The translations under genes were made by a program, and so were the position numbers. From Mycobacterium sp. (GTDB lineage Bacteria > Actinomycetota > Actinomycetes > Mycobacteriales > Mycobacteriaceae), in NCBI GenBank assembly GCA_028706695.1, contig JAQTVU010000184.1, positions 1 to 5,749 of the forward strand: a stretch of DNA of 5,749 bases. Reading direction: 5' to 3'. Of the stretch, positions 1 through 4,899 are shown one piece after another (positions within the stretch are counted from its first letter, which is position 1; the number at the start of each line of letters is the position of its first letter). The notes beneath the pieces were generated by a model. The model had not been told where the DNA came from. It made no database searches and was given only the letters and a program-made list of their open reading frames with translations.

Positions 1-183
1 CACCGAGGTCTTCTTGGCCTTCTGGATGGCGTCATACAGCGTCGGATTGCCAGCCGGGTCACCACCACCGGTACGGGCGGCGACCTCGATGTTCTTGATC
101 AGCCGGGCGAACTCCTTGCCGCGGCGCGCGTCTTTGACGGCCTTCTGGTGCTTGGTGGTGGCCCACTTGGAATGGCCGCTCAT
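1..183 (-). CDS. yebC: YebC/TACO1-family protein, N-terminal part
   Basis: The first 61 codons of a YebC-family protein are present; the rest lies beyond the left edge. The reading begins MSGHSKWATTKHQKA, the nearly invariant YebC N-terminus. It continues with a basic stretch (DARRGKEFARLIKNIEVAAR, about residues 18-37) and the GGGDPAGNPTLYDAIQKAKK segment (about 39-58), all typical of domain 1 of the family. The ATG at 181-183 is fixed by this conserved start, and AAGAGG lies 11 bases upstream as a plausible ribosome binding site. The family has long been annotated as transcriptional regulators; work on bacterial and mitochondrial (TACO1) members links it to translation of difficult, proline-rich stretches. 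It is cytoplasmic. It follows the pdxS-tesB2-pdxT unit after a 101-base gap with a hairpin, so it probably has its own promoter or is reached by read-through. It corresponds to Rv2603c. Confidence 0.96.
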   Translation of the reverse strand, partial: MSGHSKWATTKHQKAVKDARRGKEFARLIKNIEVAARTGGGDPAGNPTLYDAIQKAKKTSV

Positions 184-194
184 CGGTGTCGGTA

Positions 195-200
195 CCTCTT
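195..200 (-). promoter_or_regulatory. Candidate ribosome binding site of yebC
   Basis: On the minus strand the sequence reads AAGAGG, then 11 bases, then the yebC ATG. The spacing is slightly long but usable. It is the only purine-rich match in the leader. Confidence 0.5.
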
Positions 201-224
201 CTGTTGCCTGTGCTGTTGCCTGCG
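201..224. repeat. 12-bp tandem duplication in the yebC leader
   Basis: CTGTTGCCTGTG (201-212) is followed directly by CTGTTGCCTGCG (213-224), differing at one base. The repeat lies just upstream of the ribosome binding site of yebC, outside any gene. A two-unit repeat of this type can arise by replication slippage and may vary in copy number between strains. No function is evident. Confidence 0.8.
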
Positions 225-237
225 AGTTCGCCAGACG

Positions 238-243
238 AGTCTA
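238..243 (-). promoter_or_regulatory. Weak candidate -10 element for yebC
   Basis: On the minus strand this reads TAGACT, fitting the mycobacterial SigA -10 pattern TAnnnT. Transcription would start near 231 and give a leader of about 48 bases that includes the tandem repeat. No good -35 is seen; the expected place falls inside the hairpin at 257-281. This is a pattern match only. Confidence 0.25.
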
Positions 244-256
244 CGTGGACCCCGCG

Positions 257-281
257 CCGCCCGAGCGTGACGCTCGGGCGG
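257..281 (-). terminator. Perfect 11-bp hairpin after pdxT (tail-less terminator candidate)
   Basis: Arms CCGCCCGAGCG (257-267) and CGCTCGGGCGG (271-281) are exact inverted repeats around a 3-base loop (TGA on the plus strand). The hairpin begins three bases beyond the pdxT stop codon (285-287). No U-run follows on the minus strand, so it is not a classical intrinsic terminator. Strong GC hairpins without a U tail, close to stop codons, are common in mycobacteria and are proposed to terminate, pause or protect 3' ends. Its place at the end of the pdxS-tesB2-pdxT unit supports that reading. The symmetry would also allow protein binding. Confidence 0.7.
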
Positions 282-284
282 TCC

Positions 285-878
285 TCAGGCGCCTTTGATC
301 ATGTCGACGAACAACTGGTGGACGCGGCGGTCTCCGGTCATCTCGGGGTGAAAGGCCGTCGCGAGCACCGCGCCCTGGCGCACCGCGACGGGATGCCCGG
401 CGGCGCGCGCCAGCACCTCGACACCGGCGCCGGTCCGCTCCACCCACGGCGCCCGGATGAACACCGCACGCACCGGACCGTCCAGGCCGGCGAACGCGAC
501 ATCGCCCTCGAACGAGTCGCCCTGTCGTCCGAAAGCGTTGCGCCGCACCGTCATATCGATCCCCCGCAGCGGCAGCGCCGCCCGCCCGTCGGCGCCGGCG
601 TCCAGGATCTCGCTGGCCAGCAGGATCATGCCCGCGCAGGCGCCGTAGGCCGGAAGGCCCTCGGCCAGCCGCGCCCGCAGCGGTTCCAGCAGGTTCAGAT
701 CGGTCAGCAGGCGACTCATCGTGGTGGATTCCCCGCCGGGAAGGACCAGCGCGTCGACCGCCTCCAGCTCGCCGCGCCGGCGCACCGGCACGGCGTCGGC
801 CCCGGCCTCCCGCAGCGCCGCCAGGTGCTCCCGGGTATCGCCTTGCAGCGCCAGGACACCGATTCGTGGCCCGCTCAC
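285..878 (-). CDS. pdxT: PLP synthase glutaminase subunit PdxT
   Basis: This is the class I glutamine amidotransferase subunit (197 aa, normal for the family) of PLP synthase. It hydrolyses glutamine and channels ammonia to PdxS for pyridoxal 5'-phosphate synthesis in the cytoplasm. Visible marks are GVLALQGD at residues 7-14, the oxyanion-strand motif PGGEST at 47-52, the nucleophile Cys81 in GACAGM, the RRNAFGRQ segment at 112-119, and His177 with Glu179 in FHPEM. Together these form the Cys-His-Glu triad. The start is the GTG at 876-878, giving VSGPRIGVLALQGD. An ATG-initiated frame runs upstream to 1097, but its extra 73 residues are low-complexity antisense-like sequence inside tesB2. 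The GTG overlaps the tesB2 stop in a GTGA arrangement, and no strong ribosome binding site is seen, so translational coupling is likely. It corresponds to Rv2604c. Confidence 0.97.
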   Translation of the reverse strand: MSGPRIGVLALQGDTREHLAALREAGADAVPVRRRGELEAVDALVLPGGESTTMSRLLTDLNLLEPLRARLAEGLPAYGACAGMILLASEILDAGADGRAALPLRGIDMTVRRNAFGRQGDSFEGDVAFAGLDGPVRAVFIRAPWVERTGAGVEVLARAAGHPVAVRQGAVLATAFHPEMTGDRRVHQLFVDMIKGA

Positions 879-1732
879 TGCGTCGTCGGCAGATGTCCGC
901 GAGGGAAGCGGGTCAGGCCTTCCTGCATGACCGACGCGACCATCTCGCCCGAGGAGGTGAAGATCTTGCCCTGGCACAGCGAACGGCCACCGAAGGCCGA
1001 CGGTGAGGACTGGTCGTAGAGCAGCCACTCGTCGGCGCGGAACACCCGCATGAACCACATCGCGTGGTCGAGCGAGGCCACCTGCAGGTGCTCGCACTCC
1101 GCCATGTGGGTCACCTGCGCCGATCCCAGCAAGGTGAGGTCGCTCATGTAGGCCAGCGCGCAGATGTGCAACACGGGATCGTCGGGCAGCGGGTCACGGT
1201 GGCGAAACCAGACCTGTTGCTGGGAGGCCTTGCCGGGCAGTCGCCGCAGGCGGTCCTGCGGCACGATTCTGATGTCCCACTCGTCGAACTGGCGAAACCC
1301 GGCTGAGAATTGGGGGGAGTCGAAAAATTTGATCGAGTTCAACCCCGGCAGCCCGTCCGGCGGCGGCGCCGACGGCATGGCGTCCTGGTGGTTGATGCCC
1401 TGCTGGTCGCTTTGGAACGACGCCGACATCGAAAAGATCGTCTCGCCGTGCTGGATGGCATTGACCCGCCGGGTGCAAAAGGAGCCGCCGTCGCGGAGGC
1501 GTTCGACGAGAAAGACGGTGGGGGCGGTGGCATCGCCGGGACGGATGAAGTAGCCGTGCAGCGAATGCACCAGGTAGCGGGGCTCTACGGTGCGCACCGC
1601 CGACACCAGCGACTGGCCGGCGACATGGCCGCCGAAGGTGCGCTGGAAGTACCCCGACTCCGGGCTGAACACGCCCCCGCGATAGATGTTGACCTCGAGT
1701 TGCTCGAGATCGAGGATCTTCTCGATCGACAC
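875..1732 (-). CDS. tesB2: TesB-family acyl-CoA thioesterase II
   Basis: A double-hotdog acyl-CoA thioesterase of 285 aa, the usual TesB length, expected to hydrolyse fatty acyl-CoA to free acid and CoA in the cytoplasm. The N-terminal hotdog shows FGGHVAGQSL (33-42), VHSLHGYFIRPGD (55-67) and DGGSFCTRRV (81-90). The C-terminal hotdog shows LDHAMWFMR (221-229), LLYDQSSPSAFGGR (237-250) and VMQEGLTR (268-275). Asp222 and Gln270 align with the catalytic Asp and Gln of E. coli TesB; the hydroxyl partner should be one of the serines at 242-245. The start is GTG (1730-1732), nine bases after the pdxS stop, without a clear ribosome binding site. The gene lies between the two PLP synthase subunits and overlaps pdxT by four bases. 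Physiological substrate unknown. Codons for residues about 133-147 (1292-1336) are unusually AT-rich, with an IKFF-SPQFSAGF stretch that looks like a variable surface loop. It corresponds to Rv2605c. Confidence 0.94.
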   Translation of the reverse strand: MSIEKILDLEQLEVNIYRGGVFSPESGYFQRTFGGHVAGQSLVSAVRTVEPRYLVHSLHGYFIRPGDATAPTVFLVERLRDGGSFCTRRVNAIQHGETIFSMSASFQSDQQGINHQDAMPSAPPPDGLPGLNSIKFFDSPQFSAGFRQFDEWDIRIVPQDRLRRLPGKASQQQVWFRHRDPLPDDPVLHICALAYMSDLTLLGSAQVTHMAECEHLQVASLDHAMWFMRVFRADEWLLYDQSSPSAFGGRSLCQGKIFTSSGEMVASVMQEGLTRFPRGHLPTTQ

Positions 1733-1741
1733 GGATTGTCT

Positions 1742-2650
1742 TTACCAGCCGCGCCGGGCCAGGCGTTCGGGCTGCGCGATCTGTTCCACGTTGATGCCCA
1801 CCATCGGCTCGCCCAGCCCACGCGACGCCTTGGCCAGCTCCTCGGGGTCGTCGTAGAAGGCGGTGGCCTTGACGATCGCGGCGGCGCGCCGCGCGGGGTC
1901 GCCGGACTTGAAGATGCCCGAGCCCACGAACACGCCCTCGGCACCGAGCTGCATCATCATCGCCGCGTCGGCGGGGGTGGCGATCCCGCCGGCGGTGAAC
2001 AGCGTGACCGGCAGCTTGCCCGCCCGCGCGACCTCGACGACGAGCTCGAAGGGCGCCTGCAACTCCTTTGCGGCCACGTACAGCTCGTCCTCGGACAACG
2101 ACGTCAGCCGACGGATCTCGGCGCCGATGGCACGCATGTGGGTGGTCGCGTTGGAGACGTCGCCGGTGCCGGCCTCGCCCTTGGACCGGATCATGGCCGC
2201 GCCCTCGCCGATGCGCCGCAGCGCCTCACCGAGGTTGGTCGCCCCGCACACGAACGGCACGGTGAACTTCCATTTGTCGATGTGGTGGGTGTAGTCGGCC
2301 GGGGTCAGCACCTCGGATTCGTCGATGTAGTCCACGCCCAGGCTCTGCAGGATCTGCGCTTCGACGAAGTGCCCGATGCGCGCCTTGGCCATCACCGGGA
2401 TGGTGACCGCCTCTTTGATGCCCTCGATCGTGTCGGGGTCGCTCATCCGCGATACCCCGCCCTGGGCGCGGATGTCGGCGGGCACCCGCTCCAGCGCCAT
2501 CACCGCGACCGCACCGGCGCCCTCGGCGATGCGGGCCTGCTCCGGGGTGACGACGTCCATGATGACCCCGCCCTTGAGCATCTCGGCCATGCCGCGTTTG
2601 ACCCGGGCCGTGCCGGTTCGCCCGCTGCCGTTGTGCGCCGCGCTATCCAC
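1742..2650 (-). CDS. pdxS: PLP synthase subunit PdxS (SNZ family)
   Basis: The synthase subunit makes PLP from ribose 5-phosphate, glyceraldehyde 3-phosphate and PdxT-derived ammonia. It is a TIM barrel that in the family forms dodecamers decorated by PdxT. Numbered from the preferred start (302 aa), it shows RVKRGMAEMLKGGVIMDV (16-33) with Asp32, PVMAKARIGH with Lys89, DYIDESEVL with Asp110, IRSKGEAGTG with Lys157, FTAGGIATP (218-226) and VFVGSGIFKS (240-249). Lys89 and Lys157 match B. subtilis Lys81 and Lys149, which bind the sugar phosphate and PLP intermediates. All catalytic positions are intact. The frame also opens at a GTG at 2683 (313 aa), but the GTG at 2650 has AGGGG seven bases upstream and gives a length close to the 299-aa M. 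tuberculosis protein. Stop TAA at 1742-1744; tesB2 follows after nine bases. It corresponds to Rv2606c. Confidence 0.97.
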   Translation of the reverse strand: MDSAAHNGSGRTGTARVKRGMAEMLKGGVIMDVVTPEQARIAEGAGAVAVMALERVPADIRAQGGVSRMSDPDTIEGIKEAVTIPVMAKARIGHFVEAQILQSLGVDYIDESEVLTPADYTHHIDKWKFTVPFVCGATNLGEALRRIGEGAAMIRSKGEAGTGDVSNATTHMRAIGAEIRRLTSLSEDELYVAAKELQAPFELVVEVARAGKLPVTLFTAGGIATPADAAMMMQLGAEGVFVGSGIFKSGDPARRAAAIVKATAFYDDPEELAKASRGLGEPMVGINVEQIAQPERLARRGW

Positions 2651-2657
2651 CCGATTA

Positions 2658-2662
2658 CCCCT
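2658..2662 (-). promoter_or_regulatory. Ribosome binding site deciding the pdxS start
   Basis: AGGGG on the minus strand is followed by a seven-base spacer (TAATCGG) and the GTG at 2648-2650. The alternative GTG at 2681-2683 has no comparable motif, so this site favours the shorter 302-aa protein. Confidence 0.6.
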
Positions 2663-2699
2663 GCTTTTCTCGATCGTTGTCACCTGCGGGTACCGGTCC

Positions 2700-2705
2700 A
2701 GTGTA
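2700..2705 (-). promoter_or_regulatory. Candidate -10 element of the pdxS-tesB2-pdxT unit
   Basis: On the minus strand this reads TACACT, a good fit to the mycobacterial SigA -10 (TAnnnT). The expected -35 position (about 2723-2728) reads TAAATC, a poor match, which is common in mycobacteria. Transcription would begin near 2692. That leaves a leader of about 42 bases before the preferred pdxS GTG but only about nine before the upstream GTG, a second argument for the shorter pdxS. It lies in the only gap between the PIM operon and the PLP genes. Confidence 0.4.
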
Positions 2706-2709
2706 GTAG

Positions 2710-2730
2710 CGGATTACCAGCCGATTTACC
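2710..2730. repeat. Paired GATTACC-like direct repeats upstream of pdxS
   Basis: CGGATTACC (2710-2718) and CCGATTTACC (2721-2730) are near-identical direct repeats about 11 bp apart, one helical turn. A third copy, CCGATTACC, lies at 2651-2659 between the ribosome binding site and the start of pdxS. The pair covers the -35 region and spacer of the candidate promoter, a usual place for an operator. No regulator gene is in the window to match it, and chance is possible for repeats this short. Confidence 0.4.
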
Positions 2731-2740
2731 GGCGCCGAAT

Positions 2741-3775
2741 TCAGCGGATGGCGTGCAGTTGCGGCGGCCGACCCGGTGGATGGTCATCGGCCAGCGCGTT
2801 CGCGGTGACGAGCAGCTCGCCCAGCTGAAGCGGGTAGACGGCCTGGCCCGCGGCCACCAGTTCGGCGATGTCGTCCGCATGACACCACCGATGGCCGTGG
2901 ATGTAGCCGCGTTCCAGCTCGGTGCGGTCTGCAGCTGAGGGCTCGAACCGGCGGGTCCGGCATAGCAGGTAGAACTCTTCGCTGTCGATCAGCGCGCCGT
3001 TGAATTCGAAGACCTGGTCGCGCCGCCAGACGGGCCCGATCAGCTGTTCCGGCCCGACCCGCAGGCCGGTTTCTTCGGCCAGCTCGCGCGCGGCGGCCTC
3101 GGCCAGCCGCTCACCCGGGCGCACCTGCCCGCCCACGGTGAACCACCATCTCGGCGCGGTGCCGTCGGCGATGGCCGGATCCGTCCCGCACAGCAGCAGC
3201 ACCGCGCCGGTTTCGTCGAGCAGTACCACCCGTGCCGAGGTGCGGTGGTTGAGCACGCCGTGATCGCGCTGGGCCAGCGCGTGGGGCCGTTCGACGATCT
3301 CGAAATAGCTTGGCGTCGCCGCATTTCCGCCGAGCCGGAAGACGCGCACCAGGCGTCGCTCGGCTAGCGCGAGGGTGTCGCGCACCGCGTCGTTGTGGAA
3401 TCGGCGGGCCAGCATCACCCGGGCCTCGGCGTCGGCCAGCTCGGCGATCAGACCGGCCGGCAGCGACGCGGGCTCGACACTCGCCAGCGCGCCCGACAGC
3501 TCATTTTCCGCGCGCTCCCGGGCGTGGCGTGGCGCGCCCTCCGCGGCGTCGGCCAGCGCGGCCAGCCGTCTCCCCTCCGGCGACCCACCGTAGGCGTCGA
3601 TCGCCACGGCACGCGCCACCACCGCGCGCCGTGCCAACGCGCCGTCGAGCGTCTGCCAGGACAGGTCGTAGCGCACGTTCAGCCGGTCCAGCCGGTTTGC
3701 CGTGTGATATGCCCAGAAGACGGCCCAGGTGGCCAGCGCCACCAACGCCGCGACGACGATTACCAGCCACGTCAT
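2741..3775 (-). CDS. Membrane-anchored LemA-like/Nudix fusion protein
   Basis: A 344-aa protein in three parts. Residues 2-23 form one hydrophobic helix (TWLVIVVAALVALATWAVFWAY), probably an N-terminal membrane anchor. Residues about 28-160 resemble LemA: RLNVRYDLSWQTLDGALARR (31-50), ENEL (90-93), and ARVMLARRFHNDAVRD (118-133) followed by a FRLGG-PSYFEI tail, matching the LemA pattern of an R-A-R-x-x-x-N-D-x-V helix. Residues about 175-330 are a Nudix hydrolase with a complete box, G216-x5-E222-x7-R230-E231-L-x-E234-E235-x-G237-L238, so metal-dependent hydrolysis of a nucleoside-diphosphate-linked substrate is expected. Substrate unknown. The start ATG (3773-3775) overlaps the pimA stop by one base as TGATG, with AGGTGG seven bases upstream; the longer open frame to 3994 is antisense-like sequence. 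Co-translation with pimA and patA suggests a role near PIM synthesis, for example in nucleotide-sugar or nucleotide-lipid turnover, but this is inference. It corresponds to Rv2609c. Confidence 0.9.
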   Translation of the reverse strand: MTWLVIVVAALVALATWAVFWAYHTANRLDRLNVRYDLSWQTLDGALARRAVVARAVAIDAYGGSPEGRRLAALADAAEGAPRHARERAENELSGALASVEPASLPAGLIAELADAEARVMLARRFHNDAVRDTLALAERRLVRVFRLGGNAATPSYFEIVERPHALAQRDHGVLNHRTSARVVLLDETGAVLLLCGTDPAIADGTAPRWWFTVGGQVRPGERLAEAAARELAEETGLRVGPEQLIGPVWRRDQVFEFNGALIDSEEFYLLCRTRRFEPSAADRTELERGYIHGHRWCHADDIAELVAAGQAVYPLQLGELLVTANALADDHPPGRPPQLHAIR

Positions 3776-4899
3776 CAGCTGGCCACCTGCACCTTGGCGC
3801 CCGACCCGGCGACCGTCTCGTACACCCGCGTGATCTGGCTGGCCACCACCGACCAGTCGTAGCGGCCGACGGCCTCGCGGGCTGCGGTCACCTGACGATC
3901 GCGCAGCGCGTCGTTTTCCAGCACGCCGATCAGCGCGTCGCCCAGCGCCGCCCCGTCGCCGACGGGCACCAGGCAGCCGAGCGCACCGTCGCACAGCACG
4001 CGCCGGAACGCGTGCAGGTTGCTGGCCACCACCGGGGTGCCGGCGGCCATCGCCTCGACCAGCACGATGCCGAAGCTCTCGCCCCCGGTGTTGGGCGCGC
4101 AGTACACGTCGGCGCTGCGCAGCGCCGACGCCTTGCCCGCGTCGTCAACCAGGCCCAGGAAGCGCATGTGCTTGACCAATTCACCCGCCTGGCTTCGTAA
4201 CTCCTCCTCGTCGCCGTGGCCGACGATCAGCAGCTGCATGTCCGGGAAGCGCTGCACCACCCGGGGCAGGGCGGCCAGCAGCACCGACAACCCCTTGCGC
4301 GGCTCGCCGTAGCGGCCCAAAAACAGCACCGTCTTGCCCCGCCGGGGGTAGCCGTCCAGCCGCGGCGCCGTGGCCAGCGATCGCACGTCGACCCCGTTGG
4401 GGATTTCGACCGCGTCGCTGCCCAGTGCCTCCATCTGCCAGCGTCGCGCCAGGTCGGACACCGCGATCCGGCCGACGATCTTCTCGTGCCAGGGCCGCAG
4501 CACGCCCTGGAACACCGTCAGCGTCAGCGATTTGGTGGTCGAGGTGTGAAACGTCGCCACGATCGGGCCCTCGGCCACCCGGAGGGCCCACATCGACAGG
4601 CTGGGCGCGTTCGGCTCGTGCAGGTGCAGCACGTCGAACTCACCCTGCAGGAGCCACCTTCGGACCCGGCCGTGCACGGCCGGGCTGAACTGCAGTCGTG
4701 CCACCGACCCGTTGTAGGGAATCGGGATTGCCCTGCCGGCCGAGACGACATACTCGGGCAGGGACGCGTCGGGCGAAGCCGGGGCCAGCACGCTGACCGC
4801 GTGACCGCGGGCACGCATCACCTCGGCCAGCTGCAAGACGTGCGACTGCACCCCACCCGGCACGTCGAACGAGTAAGGACAAACCATCCCGATCCGCAT
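3775..4899 (-). CDS. pimA: Phosphatidylinositol alpha-mannosyltransferase PimA
   Basis: A GT4-family, GT-B fold glycosyltransferase of 374 aa. It transfers mannose from GDP-mannose to the 2-position of inositol in phosphatidylinositol, the first committed step to PIM, lipomannan and lipoarabinomannan, on the cytoplasmic face of the membrane. The N-terminal domain shows PYSFDVPGGVQSHV (8-21) with the Gly-Gly loop, HLHEPNAPS (92-100) and FHTS with His118. The C-terminal domain shows FLGRYGEPRKG (193-203) with Arg196 and Lys202, and GGESFGIVLVEAMAAGTPVV (272-291) with the E-x7-E pair Glu274 and Glu282. These numbers coincide with the characterised M. smegmatis enzyme. The start ATG (4897-4899) has AGGGA six bases upstream and gives MRIGMVCPYS; the open frame to 4974 adds only residues from the overlapping patA end. 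It overlaps patA and the Nudix gene by one base each. It corresponds to Rv2610c. Confidence 0.98.
   Translation of the reverse strand: MRIGMVCPYSFDVPGGVQSHVLQLAEVMRARGHAVSVLAPASPDASLPEYVVSAGRAIPIPYNGSVARLQFSPAVHGRVRRWLLQGEFDVLHLHEPNAPSLSMWALRVAEGPIVATFHTSTTKSLTLTVFQGVLRPWHEKIVGRIAVSDLARRWQMEALGSDAVEIPNGVDVRSLATAPRLDGYPRRGKTVLFLGRYGEPRKGLSVLLAALPRVVQRFPDMQLLIVGHGDEEELRSQAGELVKHMRFLGLVDDAGKASALRSADVYCAPNTGGESFGIVLVEAMAAGTPVVASNLHAFRRVLCDGALGCLVPVGDGAALGDALIGVLENDALRDRQVTAAREAVGRYDWSVVASQITRVYETVAGSGAKVQVAS
3783..3788 (-). promoter_or_regulatory. Ribosome binding site of the LemA-Nudix gene
   Basis: AGGTGG on the minus strand lies inside the 3' end of pimA, seven bases before the ATG at 3773-3775. 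It supports that start over more upstream codons. Confidence 0.6.

Noticed and set aside
184..284. Riboswitch or small RNA in the gap between pdxT and yebC
   Set aside because: Apart from the hairpin and the tandem repeat I see no conserved riboswitch core or multi-helix fold, and the gap is only 101 bases.
186..1019. Plus-strand open frame (277 codons) opposite pdxT and the end of tesB2
   Set aside because: Low-complexity Arg/Pro/His-rich product and full overlap with catalytically intact pdxT mark it as an antisense shadow.
879..1097. N-terminal extension of pdxT up to an ATG at 1097
   Set aside because: The 73 extra residues lie wholly within tesB2 and are unlike any PdxT N-terminus. The GTG at 878 gives the family's usual start and length.
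2684..2740. Palindromes GGTACC, GGCGCC and GAATTC as regulatory sites
   Set aside because: Six-base palindromes are expected by chance, do not form a longer symmetric element, and show no consistent spacing.
1310..2938. Long plus-strand open frame (542 codons) opposite tesB2, pdxS and the Nudix gene
   Set aside because: It spans three well-recognised genes and an intergenic gap on the other strand, and its product is rich in His, Arg, Gly and Asp, as expected from the antisense of GC-ending codons. It has no recognisable domain.
3776..3994. N-terminal extension of the LemA-Nudix protein up to 3994
   Set aside because: The extra residues are Arg/Gly-rich sequence inside pimA. The ATG at 3775 has a ribosome binding site and directly begins the membrane anchor.
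3310..4200. Plus-strand open frame (296 codons) opposite the LemA-Nudix gene and pimA
   Set aside because: Extreme Arg/Pro/Ala bias and no domain; explained by the GC-rich genes on the opposite strand.
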